From Adhaeribacter aquaticus DSM 16391 (GTDB lineage: Bacteria; Bacteroidota; Bacteroidia; Cytophagales; Hymenobacteraceae), in the NCBI RefSeq assembly GCF_000473365.1, contig NZ_KI421517.1:1980745-2044744 (forward strand): a stretch of 64,000 nt of DNA. The letters run 5' to 3'. Both the position numbers and the translations under genes were made by a program. The notes beneath the pieces are model-generated. The model saw only the letters and a program-made list of their open reading frames with translations, had not been told where the DNA came from and did no database searches. Below, one piece after another: positions 1 through 9,279 of this stretch (within the stretch, counting starts at the first letter, position 1; each line of letters begins with the position of its first letter).

Positions 1-472
1 GCATGATTCCGGCGGTAAAAGCATTTGGAATATTTAAAATTGCATTTAAAATATTAGAGGATCCAACATTACTAAACTCCCAAAAAGGCAAGCTTACATA
101 TTTATTATATTGATCCTGAACAATATTTACTATAACATCAGCAGTAAACCTAACTTGTTTATAATTAATCCAAGTAGTGAAAAGGTTTTTTAATAAAAAG
201 AATAGAAAAATAGAAATAATTAAAAAAATCAAAAATGATTTCTCACTATTAAAATTTAAAACTATAAAAGCTTGATTTAGTATCTCATTTCGGAACACAT
301 AGCCTGGCTCAGAGGCAGCCATAATTACAGGTATCAAGGATGCTAAACCAAATACATCCAAAAGTGAAGAAATAAGCAAAAGAAAAAACATTAAAATTCC
401 TTCTTTCTTTTGTGCACTGTTTAAATAAAAGCTAATACTTTTAAGAGATTCTACTAAAATTCCTGTATTCAT
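1..472 (-). CDS. ABC transporter transmembrane domain, PglK/flippase type (partial, C-terminus outside window)
   Basis: The gene runs off the left edge; about 157 N-terminal residues are visible, starting at ATG 470-472. The first membrane segment (about residues 27-50) reads FFLLLISSLLDVFGLASLIP, which resembles the N-terminal helix of PglK-like lipid-linked oligosaccharide flippases, where an acidic residue lies in a Gly/Leu-rich helix. A second strongly hydrophobic helix (FLIIFLIISIFLFFLL-like) follows at about residues 80-97. The nucleotide-binding domain would lie outside the window. The neighbours are nucleotide-sugar genes, so export of a glycan or lipid-linked intermediate is likely. 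Seen: open frame and hydrophobicity. Inferred: family and substrate. Confidence 0.7.
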   Translation of the reverse strand, partial: MNTGILVESLKSISFYLNSAQKKEGILMFFLLLISSLLDVFGLASLIPVIMAASEPGYVFRNEILNQAFIVLNFNSEKSFLIFLIISIFLFFLLKNLFTTWINYKQVRFTADVIVNIVQDQYNKYVSLPFWEFSNVGSSNILNAILNIPNAFTAGIM

Positions 473-909
473 AAAAAAGGTAAAATTTTTAAAGTCTTAT
501 GCTGCTCCGGATAGTTTTTAATTAACTAAATGGATATCATTCTATTTGTTATTTGATCTTATTCATGGCAAAAGTCAAAACTAGAGAATAAGTTTTCATA
601 TTTCAGCAATAGACTGTTTATAGAAATTACAATTTCCATTTTATTCCACAATATGTGGTTAAAGCTTCCTTAATCTATATCAGAAATGGATAGAAATTGT
701 TAATAACGACTAATATATATAAATGCCTTAAGGGTATGAGATAAACCTCAAATCCTTTTAGTTGTTGTTAAAATTTCCTAATACGAAATTCTTCATTTTT
801 ATGACCATTAATTTTATTTAAATGTAAAATTAAAAATGTAAAGGTGTCATTATAAATAGATTTAATAACAACTTCAAATCAAATAGTAGTTGACTTTAAA
901 ATCCCATAT
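473..909. other. A+T-rich intergenic stretch without a gene
   Basis: No convincing reading frame, RNA gene or strong hairpin is visible. It separates the ABC transporter from the aminotransferase remnant and may hold the transporter promoter, but no clear TAnnTTTG box stands out. Confidence 0.5.
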
Positions 910-2016
910 CTAGTTTTGAAAGAATCCATTGATAGATTTACATACCCTACTTACCTCTTCCTCCATCATTCCTGGCCAAAGAGGCAAACTTAAACAAGTA
1001 TCATCTATTTCTTCAATTAACGAAAAATCTACTTTTTCAAATTGTAAATTTAGAAAAGCAGTTTGCAAATGAGGAGGTACCGGATAATGAATAGCTGTTC
1101 CAATACCATGAAATAGTAAATAATGTTGAAGAGCGTCTCTCTTTTTGGATCTTATAACATAAAGATGAAAAACATGATTTGAATCCCCTGCAATTTTTGG
1201 CAAAATTAAATCGTCAAGATCTTGAAGGAAATAGTTGTACCAAGTGGCCATTTTTATTCTTCCTTCCGTCCACGATTCTAAATATGTTAATTTTACATTT
1301 AAAATTGCTGCCTGTATTTCATCAAGTCAGGAGTTCATCCCTATAACTTCATTTAAATATTTTTGCTCTGATCCATAATTCCGGTAGAGCCGAACCTTCT
1401 GGGTTAATTCATCACTGTTTGTGGTTATGGCACCGGCATCACCTAATGCGCCCAAATTCTTGGTTGGGTAAAAGCTAGTTGCATTTATATCTCCAAAACT
1501 TCCCGTTAATTGTCCCTTATACTTTGCTCCATGTGCCGGAGCATTATCTTCTACTACAAATAAATTATGCTTTTTTGCTATTGCTAAAATTGAGGTCATT
1601 TCACATGCTTGCCCATACATATGAACGGTTATAATGGCCTTTGTTCTTGTTGTTATTGCTTTTTCTAAAAGTAGAGGATTAAATTATAGATAATTATATT
1701 TGGCTCTAAAGGAACAATAGTAGCACCACAGAGGCTACGGCTAACTAGGTAGCAAGTAAGTATGAGCAGGCACAATAACTTCATCTCTTGGTCCTATTCC
1801 TAACACTTTTAAAGATACCTGTAATGCCCCTAAACCATTTGCAACACCTACACAATGTTTGACTTGGTTATAAGCATTAAAATTCTCTTCAAAATTTTTC
1901 AGATATTTTCCTAATACATACCAGTGAGAGTCATAAACTTCTTTCATTACCTCCAGCACTTGGTCCCAATTAAGTGTATGCTGGTAGTCAAAAGAATAAA
2001 ATGGTACTGCTTTTAT
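910..2016 (-). pseudogene. DegT/DnrJ/EryC1 sugar aminotransferase (FdtB-like), multiply disrupted
   Basis: Three open pieces on the minus strand (about 2016-1741, 1620-1327 and 1251-910) carry the N-terminal, middle and C-terminal parts of one PLP-dependent sugar aminotransferase of about 365 residues. Family blocks are clear: VANGLGALQVSLK, VEDNAPAHGAKYKG, the PLP-lysine block SFYPTKNLGALGDAGA, and IHYPVPPHLQ with CLSLPLWPGM near the end. All three pieces share one reading phase, but the join between the first two reads only if one base is restored at three places (near 1757, 1736 and 1682). Nonsense codons: TGA at 1327-1329 where the family has Arg (CGA to TGA fits), and TAG in place of a likely Trp at 1741-1743. 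The expected initiator before KAVPFYSFDY is ATA. Such enzymes make amino- or keto-amino sugars for surface glycans. Lesion count is inferred from remembered consensus. Confidence 0.85.
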
Positions 2017-2162
2017 TAGTCTGCCCCATTCTTGATGTATGTAGTAATTAAGGATGATGAAACATAAATTATACCACGCAAATTATGGATTAATTATGAA
2101 GAAAGAATAATGTTATTAAATGATAAAGGTGTTACTCCCTAAAGATAAGGAACTACAGTAAT

Positions 2163-2194
2163 AAAAAAACCGCAGTAAAAACTGCGGTTTTTTT
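2163..2194. terminator. Bidirectional hairpin terminator after the UXS gene
   Basis: Perfect stem ACCGCAGT (2169-2176), loop AAAA, ACTGCGGT (2181-2188), with an A run before and a T run after, so it can end transcription in either direction. It lies directly downstream of the minus-strand decarboxylase gene. Confidence 0.85.
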
Positions 2195-2195
2195 A

Positions 2196-3164
2196 TTAAA
2201 AATTTAAAGGCTCTTTTTCTGCCACCTCAATATTTTCTTTAAAATAATCAAGCGTTCGTCTGAGGCCTTCTTCTCGGGATACTTTAGGCTCCCAACCTAG
2301 TAATTCTTTGGCTTTTGTTATATCTGGCCGCCGTTTTTGTGGGTCATTTTCAGGTAGCGGCTGATAGCCTAATTTTAATGGGCTACCCGTTAGTTTACAA
2401 ATCTCCTCGGCGAACTCTTTAATGGTTATTTCGGAAGGGTTTCCAATGTTAACTGGTAATGGATAATCACTTAAAAGCAACCGGTAGATTCCTTCAATTA
2501 GATCGTCTACATAACAGAAGGAACGGGTTTGTGATCCGTCACCAAAAATGGAAAGTTCTTCTCCTCGTAAAGCCTGACTTAAGAATGCCGGTAAAACCCG
2601 ACCATCATTTAAGCGCATCCGAGGACCGTAGGTATTAAATATTCGAACAATTCGGGTTTCTAAACCATGGTGGTTATGATATGCCATGGTAATAGCTTCC
2701 TGAAACCTTTTTGCTTCATCATAACAACCTCGTGGACCTACCGGGTTTACATTACCCCAGTAATCTTCTACCTGCGGATGCACTTCCGGATCGCCATAAA
2801 CTTCAGAGGTTGAAGCTATAAGCATACGAGCTCCTTTAGCCCGGGCTAAGCCCAGCAAATTATGAGTACCTAAAGAGCCCACTTTTAAGGTTTGAATAGG
2901 TATTTTTAAATAATCTATCGGGCTGGCCGGAGAAGCAAAATGTAATATATAATCAAGCTTACCTGGCACATGCACATATTTAGATACATCATGGTGGTAG
3001 TATTCAAAATTAGGCAGCTTAAATAAATGCTCAATATTTTTTAAATCGCCGGTTATTAAGTTATCCATGGCAATAACATGATAATCTTCTTTAATAAACC
3101 GATCGCAAAGATGGGACCCCAAAAATCCGGCACCACCTGTGATTAATACTCTTTTTCTCTCCAT
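2196..3164 (-). CDS. UDP-glucuronate decarboxylase (UDP-xylose synthase), SDR family
   Basis: A 322-residue extended short-chain dehydrogenase. It converts UDP-glucuronate to UDP-xylose (via a bound 4-keto intermediate) in the cytosol. The NAD-binding Rossmann loop is GGAGFLG at residues 10-16; the catalytic Ser/Thr block is STSEVYGDP (118-126), and the YxxxK pair is Tyr148/Lys152 in CYDEAKR. The UXS-typical blocks [14 protein letters not shown] and [14 protein letters not shown] are present. Length is normal for bacterial UXS. It lies 30 bp downstream of UDP-glucose dehydrogenase on the same strand; the two consecutive steps UDP-Glc to UDP-GlcA to UDP-Xyl form an obvious operon feeding surface glycans. 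The terminator at 2163-2194 closes it. The close alternative, UDP-glucuronate 4-epimerase, is less likely from these motifs. Confidence 0.93.
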   Translation of the reverse strand: MERKRVLITGGAGFLGSHLCDRFIKEDYHVIAMDNLITGDLKNIEHLFKLPNFEYYHHDVSKYVHVPGKLDYILHFASPASPIDYLKIPIQTLKVGSLGTHNLLGLARAKGARMLIASTSEVYGDPEVHPQVEDYWGNVNPVGPRGCYDEAKRFQEAITMAYHNHHGLETRIVRIFNTYGPRMRLNDGRVLPAFLSQALRGEELSIFGDGSQTRSFCYVDDLIEGIYRLLLSDYPLPVNIGNPSEITIKEFAEEICKLTGSPLKLGYQPLPENDPQKRRPDITKAKELLGWEPKVSREEGLRRTLDYFKENIEVAEKEPLNF

Positions 3165-3194
3165 AAAACAGGATGATCTTATTTTTAGAATAGG

Positions 3195-4538
3195 TTACGC
3201 AATATCAATAGTAGAGTGGTGAGGTTTAACACCAATACCATAGTAGTTGAAGCCAGCTTCTTCCATTTCCTGCAGGTCATAGATGTTGCGGCCATCAAAG
3301 ATGACTTTGTCTTTCATCAGCTTGCCTACCACCTTCAGGTTCGGGGAGCGGAACTCCGGCCACTCGGTAATGATCAGCAAAGCATCAGCATCAATCAACG
3401 CATCGTACTGATCTTTGGCAAATTCTATAGAATCTCCTAAAATATGCTGCGCTTCTTTTATGGCTACCGGATCATACGCTTTCACCTTACAACCTGCTGC
3501 CAGCAGCTTCTCGATGATCACCAGCGATGGCGCTTCCCGCATGTCATCAGTTTTAGGTTTAAAGGAAAGGCCCCACAAGGCAAAAGTCTTACCGGCTAAT
3601 GCTCCTTCAAAGTGGCGGGTCACTTTGTTAAACAGCACCGACTTCTGGTTCTCATTTACCGACTCCACTGACTTTAAGATCTGCATCTCGTAGCCATTCT
3701 CCGCTGCTGTTTTAATCAACGCTTTTACATCTTTAGGGAAGCAGGAGCCGCCGTAGCCGATACCAGGGTAGATGAACTTGTTGCCAATCCTGGCATCCGA
3801 ACCTATGCCTTTGCGCACCATGTTTACATCTGCGCCCATGATCTCACATAGATTAGCAATGTCATTCATGAAGCTGATCTTAGTTGCCAGCATGGAGTTA
3901 GCCGCATACTTGGTCATTTCTGCCGATGGAATGTCCATGAAGATGATGGGGTGGCCGTTCAACAGGAATGGCTTGTACACCTTCTGCATGATGTCTTCGG
4001 CTCTTTCGCTTTCCACGCCGATCACAATGCGGTCTGGCTTGAGGAAATCTTCTATGGCTGCTCCTTCTTTCAAAAACTCAGGATTAGAAGCCACATCAAA
4101 CTCAAATGCACCTTCTCTTTTAGCTACTTCTTCTTCAATAGCCGCTCTTACTTTCTTAGCTGTTCCTACGGGTACGGTACTCTTGGTAACCACTACCATG
4201 TAGTTGTTCATGTGCTGGCCGATGCTGCGGGCTACGGCTAACACATACTTCAAGTCAGCACTGCCGTCTTCTCCCGGAGGAGTACCTACGGCAATAAAAG
4301 CAACATCCGCTCCTTGTATGCTTTCGGCTATGCTGGTAGAAAAGTTCAGTCGCCCTTTCTGGGTGTTGCGCAATACCATTTCTTCCAGTCCTGGTTCATA
4401 GATAGGTAAGATGCCCTTCCGTAGGTTCTCGATCTTCTTTACATCTATGTCTATACAGGTTACATCCATGCCTACTTCCGCTAAACATGTCCCCGTTACC
4501 AGGCCTACATAGCCCGTGCCTACTACTGCTATTCTCAT
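3195..4538 (-). CDS. ugd: UDP-glucose 6-dehydrogenase
   Basis: A 447-residue cytosolic enzyme that oxidises UDP-glucose twice with NAD to UDP-glucuronate. It has the N-terminal Rossmann loop GTGYVGLV (residues 7-14), TKSTVPVGT (119-127), the helix NEFLKEGA-like block SNPEFLKEGA (151-160), and the catalytic cysteine Cys266 in GYGGSCFPKD. The C-terminal UDP-binding domain follows with WGLSFKPKTDDMREAPS. Length matches the family. Its codon use is noticeably richer in G+C at third positions than the neighbouring AT-rich genes, as seen for highly expressed or recently exchanged genes. It is first in the pair with the UDP-glucuronate decarboxylase. Several long antisense frames over this gene are shadows of that codon bias. 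Confidence 0.97.
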   Translation of the reverse strand: MRIAVVGTGYVGLVTGTCLAEVGMDVTCIDIDVKKIENLRKGILPIYEPGLEEMVLRNTQKGRLNFSTSIAESIQGADVAFIAVGTPPGEDGSADLKYVLAVARSIGQHMNNYMVVVTKSTVPVGTAKKVRAAIEEEVAKREGAFEFDVASNPEFLKEGAAIEDFLKPDRIVIGVESERAEDIMQKVYKPFLLNGHPIIFMDIPSAEMTKYAANSMLATKISFMNDIANLCEIMGADVNMVRKGIGSDARIGNKFIYPGIGYGGSCFPKDVKALIKTAAENGYEMQILKSVESVNENQKSVLFNKVTRHFEGALAGKTFALWGLSFKPKTDDMREAPSLVIIEKLLAAGCKVKAYDPVAIKEAQHILGDSIEFAKDQYDALIDADALLIITEWPEFRSPNLKVVGKLMKDKVIFDGRNIYDLQEMEEAGFNYYGIGVKPHHSTIDIA

Positions 4539-4668
4539 TGCTAAAAGTTAATGTTTACAATTAAAACTTGCAACAATTATAAATAAACTAATTTAACAAG
4601 CCAAATATTAAAATATTATTTTGAAAATATACCTTATTTTGTAAATTTTACAATAACAATTAAAAAGT

Positions 4669-6573
4669 TTAACTCATCCACTTTTTCCACCAATACTGAA
4701 ATACAATTAAGGCCCAGATGCGCGCATGAATATCTTCCGGGTTTTTAGAAAATAGTTTAGCCTTTAATTTTCGAATGCCATCTACACTAAAAATTCCCTG
4801 TGCTTCAATGAACTCATCCGAAAGTAAATCATCGGTAATCATAGGACGCAGTTCATTCTGAAACCATTTTAATAAAGGCACTTCAAAACCATGTTTAGGC
4901 CGTTTATATAATTCTTCGGGTAGCATGGACCGGAAAGCATCCTGCACAATCTTCTTTTTCATGCTATTATCTATTTTAGAAGATTGGGGCAATGAAAAAG
5001 CAAAATCAACTACTTTATAATCCAGAAAAGGGGTACGTACTTCTAAACTGTTGGCCATAGACATTAAATCGACCTTCACCAGCATATCATTCTGCAAAAC
5101 CAATTGCATGTCGGTATAAAGCACTTCATTAATGTCCCCATCCTGGTGGATGTGCTCTAATATTTGCTTTTTCCGCTTCTTGTACATCCCCTTACCCACC
5201 ATTTTTTTACTGCGCTTACACAAGATAGATTTAACTTCATCTTCGTCAGCGAAAGTAGCCCAATTATAATACCGGCTCTTGGCAGAAGCCGTCATGCCCT
5301 CGGCAAACCGTTGAAACTGGCGAATTTTATTTCCCAGGGGAGAGTTTCGGGACTTTGGCAACATTTCCCATAGCGGGCTTAAACCTGTGATGACTTCGGC
5401 GGCAAACCCTCCCTGCCTTACTTTAAAATCGCCCATATGCTTATTATAACCGGCAAATATTTCATCTGCACCATCGCCGGATAAAGCCACTGTAACTTTT
5501 TCCCGGGTTCGTTTACTTAAAATATAAACGGCAAGTGCCGACGAATCAGCAAAGGGTTCATCCGTATAATCTAAAACGTCAAACAAATGATCATATAAGT
5601 CCTGATTAGTTAAAGAGAATACGGTATGATTGGTTTTATATTTCTTAGCAACTAATTCGGCATAGTGCGTTTCATCAAAAAACGGCTCGTCTTTGTACCC
5701 AATTGAAAATGTATTTAGCTTATCGGTATGACGCGAAGCAAGCGCTACTACCACCGAAGAATCAATTCCCCCACTCAAGAAAGCACCTAAAGGCACATCC
5801 GAAATCATTCTACGCTGGGTGGCCTCGTCTAAAAGTTTTACCAGTTTTTCTTGCTGCTCCTGGTAAGTTAGCGGCTGGGTTTTTACTTTTCTTTTATCGT
5901 ACGGAATTTTATACCAGGCTTTTTTATAAACCTTATTCTTCTTAATAAATAAGTAATGCCCGGGCTCTAATTTTTTTACACCTTTAAATATAGACGCAGG
6001 CCCCGGTATGTAATTAAATTGCAGGTATTGGTATAAAGAAGCATAATCCAGTTTACGGGCAATACCAAAAGCCAGCATAGCTTTCATTTCCGAAGCAAAT
6101 AGTAGTTTATCTTCGTCTTTGTAAATTAGCAAAGGTTTTTCTCCGTACCGGTCCCTGGCTATAAATAAAGAATCTTCTTCCTTATCGTAAATAGCAAATG
6201 CAAAAAAGCCATTTAACCTTTTAATAAACCCCTTACCTTCCTGGATATATAACTTTAAAATAACTTCCGTATCGGTTCCGGAGAAAAAAGTATAGCCACT
6301 ATCTTTAAGCCGCTTTTTAAGCTTAGGAAAATTGAATATCTCACCGTTAAAAACAATACTATACCGGCCAGATTCATCATACATGGGCTGTGCTCCATCG
6401 GCAGTTAAATCCAGAATAGATAAACGGCGATGCCCTAACCCACAATGGTCGTGAAAGAAATGGCCTTGCGAATCCGGACCACGGGAAGCTATAGCATCTG
6501 TAGAAGCCTTTAATTTATCGAGAAAATCGCGCCCGATATCGCTGAAAGCATAAACACCTGAAATTCCACACAT
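4669..6573 (-). CDS. asnB: Asparagine synthase (glutamine-hydrolysing), AsnB type
   Basis: A 634-residue two-domain amidotransferase. The class-II glutaminase domain begins MCGISG with Cys2 as nucleophile, followed by RGPDSQG and FNGEIFNF. The C-terminal ATP-pyrophosphatase domain carries the loop LSGGIDSS (266-273) and ALSGDGADEIFAGY. It makes Asn from Asp, Gln and ATP. Enzymes of this length with this architecture often sit in polysaccharide loci, where they may amidate uronic acids or other glycan carboxylates; next to UDP-glucuronate genes that is an attractive but unproven role. It stands 130 bp upstream of ugd on the same strand, so it could be cotranscribed. Start chosen because Cys2 must be exposed at the N-terminus. 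Confidence 0.93.
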   Translation of the reverse strand: MCGISGVYAFSDIGRDFLDKLKASTDAIASRGPDSQGHFFHDHCGLGHRRLSILDLTADGAQPMYDESGRYSIVFNGEIFNFPKLKKRLKDSGYTFFSGTDTEVILKLYIQEGKGFIKRLNGFFAFAIYDKEEDSLFIARDRYGEKPLLIYKDEDKLLFASEMKAMLAFGIARKLDYASLYQYLQFNYIPGPASIFKGVKKLEPGHYLFIKKNKVYKKAWYKIPYDKRKVKTQPLTYQEQQEKLVKLLDEATQRRMISDVPLGAFLSGGIDSSVVVALASRHTDKLNTFSIGYKDEPFFDETHYAELVAKKYKTNHTVFSLTNQDLYDHLFDVLDYTDEPFADSSALAVYILSKRTREKVTVALSGDGADEIFAGYNKHMGDFKVRQGGFAAEVITGLSPLWEMLPKSRNSPLGNKIRQFQRFAEGMTASAKSRYYNWATFADEDEVKSILCKRSKKMVGKGMYKKRKKQILEHIHQDGDINEVLYTDMQLVLQNDMLVKVDLMSMANSLEVRTPFLDYKVVDFAFSLPQSSKIDNSMKKKIVQDAFRSMLPEELYKRPKHGFEVPLLKWFQNELRPMITDDLLSDEFIEAQGIFSVDGIRKLKAKLFSKNPEDIHARIWALIVFQYWWKKWMS

Positions 6574-6840
6574 AGAAGCAAAAATTACCTATAACCTAAG
6601 CTTAAACCAAACCCTTCTCCTTATTTAACCTTTGTTATTCAAGTTAAATTATACCCGACGAATAAAATTTTATAAGAAGTATTTTGGGATCTTTAGACTA
6701 TAAGGCTAAAGAATTACACATTAAAATTTAATACTAAGAAAAAAGTAGTACAAAAGCCCTTTTGCAGACGCAAATATTATATTAAAGTTTCACTATCTGT
6801 TTTCCTTTTACTTAACATAACAAATCAATTTCATAACAAA

Positions 6841-8241
6841 TCAAAATATTTTACCCGGATTTAAAATTCCTTTGGGATCAAAAACCTGCTTTATACCGCG
6901 CATAAGATTTATATGAATATCGGATAAGGCAATACCAATGAATGGTCGTTGCACGAAGCCTATTCCATGCTCGCCGGATATTGTGCCTCCCAATTTCACA
7001 CATAACTCAAATATTTCGTGGATACCTTTGGGCACGGTGTTCTGCCAATCAAAATCACTCATATCTCCTTTTATGACATTTACATGCAGGTTTCCATCAC
7101 CGGCATGGCCCAAGCACACGGTTTTAAAGTTATACCGGTTACCAATTTCTTTAACTCCCTTTAACAAAGCCGGTAATTCCGCCCGGGGCACTACGGTATC
7201 TTCATCCTTACAAACCGTACTTGCCCGGAGCGCATTACCAATGTTACGCCTTATTTTCCACAGCTCGTTTTTTTGAGCTTCCGAATCAGCCAATAAGACC
7301 TCGCCTATATTAAACTGGCCTACAACTTCATAAACATGTTCTGCCTCCTGGTATAGCCTTTCCAGATTATTTCCATCTAATTCAATCAGCAAATGCGCCT
7401 GAATATCATCCGGTACCACCATTGAAATTTTTAAATAATTAGCTGACCATAAAATAGCTTCCCGCTCCATAAATTCTAACCCGGAAGGAACAATACCTGC
7501 CATCATAATTTTTGAAACCGCGGCACAAGCTTCTTCTTCCTTTCTGAAAGGTACTAGCAGCACAATAGTATGGGCCGGAAAAGGAATAAGCCGGAAAACA
7601 ATTTTAGTTATGATACCTAAAGTACCCTCGCTACCAATCATTAATTGTGTTAGGTTATAGCCGGTGGCATTCTTCAGCACATTTGCGCCCGTCCAGATAA
7701 TTTCACCGGAAGGCAACACAACTTGTATGTTTAAAACATAATCTTTAGTAACGCCATATTTAACCGCTTTTGGGCCGCCGGCCGATAAACTTAGATTTCC
7801 GCCCAGGAAACAACTACCCTTGCTGGCCGGATCAGGGGGGTAAAACAAGCCCCGCTCTTTTACCGCTTCCTGAAATACCTGGTTTATAACTCCTGGCTCC
7901 ACGGTAGACTGAAAATTACGCTCATCTATCTCAATTATCTTATTCAACCGCTCGGTAGAAATAATGACGCCCTGATGCACCGGTAAAGCTCCACCACTTA
8001 AACCTGTACCGGCCCCACGAGGTGTAACAGCAATCTGATGCTCATTACATATTTTCATTATCTGACTTATTTCATCAGCCGATCCTGGTTTTAACACTAT
8101 TTCAGGATAAAAAACCAAGTCCTCTGTCTGATCCTGACAATATTGCTGAAATTCTTCTTTTTCTGCATTTATTATATATTGTTCCTCCAGAATAGATTTG
8201 AATTGTGCTAAAACATTAGGGCTTACGGCATTATAAGTCAT
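6841..8241 (-). CDS. FAD-binding oxidase, GlcD (glycolate/D-lactate dehydrogenase) family
   Basis: A 466-residue flavoprotein. The N-terminal PCMH-type FAD domain contains TPRGAGTGLSGGALP (about residues 75-89), PPDPASKGSCFLGGNLS and GSEGTLGIITK. The C-terminal oxidase domain ends with HAGDGNLHVN, SGEHGIGFVQR and the family-typical FDPKGILNPGKIF. It would oxidise a 2-hydroxy acid such as glycolate or D-lactate in the cytosol or at the inner face of the membrane. No GlcE/GlcF partners are nearby, so it belongs with the single-polypeptide members. The stop overlaps nothing and a 193-bp spacer separates it from the divergent NlpC/P60 gene. Substrate is not determinable from sequence. Confidence 0.9.
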   Translation of the reverse strand: MTYNAVSPNVLAQFKSILEEQYIINAEKEEFQQYCQDQTEDLVFYPEIVLKPGSADEISQIMKICNEHQIAVTPRGAGTGLSGGALPVHQGVIISTERLNKIIEIDERNFQSTVEPGVINQVFQEAVKERGLFYPPDPASKGSCFLGGNLSLSAGGPKAVKYGVTKDYVLNIQVVLPSGEIIWTGANVLKNATGYNLTQLMIGSEGTLGIITKIVFRLIPFPAHTIVLLVPFRKEEEACAAVSKIMMAGIVPSGLEFMEREAILWSANYLKISMVVPDDIQAHLLIELDGNNLERLYQEAEHVYEVVGQFNIGEVLLADSEAQKNELWKIRRNIGNALRASTVCKDEDTVVPRAELPALLKGVKEIGNRYNFKTVCLGHAGDGNLHVNVIKGDMSDFDWQNTVPKGIHEIFELCVKLGGTISGEHGIGFVQRPFIGIALSDIHINLMRGIKQVFDPKGILNPGKIF

Positions 8242-8434
8242 GCTTTTAAATTTAGGCTTATAGGCAAATTTAGGTCAATTATCTAAAAATGAAGTTATTT
8301 CCTTACTAAATCAATTTAAATTTATATCATCATGATAATCAAAATGTTAATAATTTAATTTCACTTAGTTCTTGAAGTTATTTTTTTGATTAAAACTTTA
8401 ATTTAATTTTACCTAGCTCAAAGAAAAGGAAATT

Positions 8435-9079
8435 ATGAATTGGCTGAAGCTACTTTCCAGACTACCAATAGTTATGCTAGGTATGGCTTTATTCCTGGCT
8501 ACTGCTTGTAACAAAACAAATACTGTATTTAAATCTACTACCGGAACCACGTTCACCGACGCTGAGCAGCGGCAACTTGAGCAGGAATACAAAGAACGCG
8601 AGCGCCTTTATATTAAAGGAGAACGCAAGGGCAGCTGGTTGGAGCGTTTATTTAACCCGAGAAAAAGAGACCCCAAACGCAGAGCCAATAAAAATATAGA
8701 TAAAGTAATTCGTACGGCCCGCTCCTACCGGGGCACCCCATACAAATATGGCGGCACCACCCGCTTGGGCATGGACTGTTCTGGTTTGCTTTGCACCTCC
8801 TTTAAAACCATAAATGTAAATTTGCCACGCTCATCTAACGAACAAAGCCGGTTTGGCCGGGATGTACGGGTAAAAGATCTACAACCCGGTGATTTAGTTT
8901 TCTTTAGTGCCTCAAAAAACTCCCGCCAAATTTCCCATGTTGGCATGGTTACAGATATAAAAGGCAAAAACGAGGTGTTTTTTATTCATTCTTCCTCCAC
9001 TTTAGGGGTAATAGAAGACAACTTGTATGCCCGTCATTATCAGAGTATTTTCCTTAAAGCTGTTCGTCCGAATATCTAA
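8435..9079 (+). CDS. C40 (NlpC/P60) cell-wall peptidase, lipoprotein
   Basis: A 214-residue predicted lipoprotein. The signal peptide has a basic start, a hydrophobic core and a lipobox ending LATAC (Cys25). A charged linker (residues about 40-85) leads to an NlpC/P60 domain with catalytic Cys in GMDCSGLL (about residue 114), His in SHVGMV, and a third polar residue in FIHSSSTLGV. Such enzymes cleave gamma-D-Glu-diamino-acid bonds in peptidoglycan stem peptides. Placement would be in the periplasm, anchored to a membrane. The start is supported by AAAGGAA a few bases upstream. Divergent from the FAD oxidase; no operon partner is visible. Confidence 0.92.
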   Translation: MNWLKLLSRLPIVMLGMALFLATACNKTNTVFKSTTGTTFTDAEQRQLEQEYKERERLYIKGERKGSWLERLFNPRKRDPKRRANKNIDKVIRTARSYRGTPYKYGGTTRLGMDCSGLLCTSFKTINVNLPRSSNEQSRFGRDVRVKDLQPGDLVFFSASKNSRQISHVGMVTDIKGKNEVFFIHSSSTLGVIEDNLYARHYQSIFLKAVRPNI

Positions 9080-9234
9080 TTTTTCCGTAAGCAACTCATA
9101 ATTAATACAAAACAGAATATAGCTTCTGTTTTCTGCAAAACTGATGATTATATAAATTTATATATAAACCCTATTACGTTAAAAAAATTTACACAAACTT
9201 AACACATAGCTAAAAAAATAATAATTTTCGTACG

Positions 9235-9242
9235 TACCTTTG
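9235..9242 (+). promoter_or_regulatory. Bacteroidetes -7 promoter box for the TonB receptor
   Basis: TACCTTTG matches the Bacteroidetes consensus TAnnTTTG, 37 bp upstream of the receptor start codon. I see no good -33 TTTG at the usual spacing, so this is a moderate call. Confidence 0.45.
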
Positions 9243-9279
9243 ACTAAATATTTAACTTTCAATTTAAATAAAACCTATT

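Noticed and set aside
3216-4401. Several plus-strand open frames of 65-143 residues over the ugd gene
   Set aside because: They lie antisense to a clear dehydrogenase with G+C-biased third positions, which leaves the opposite strand open by chance. No motif or start signal.
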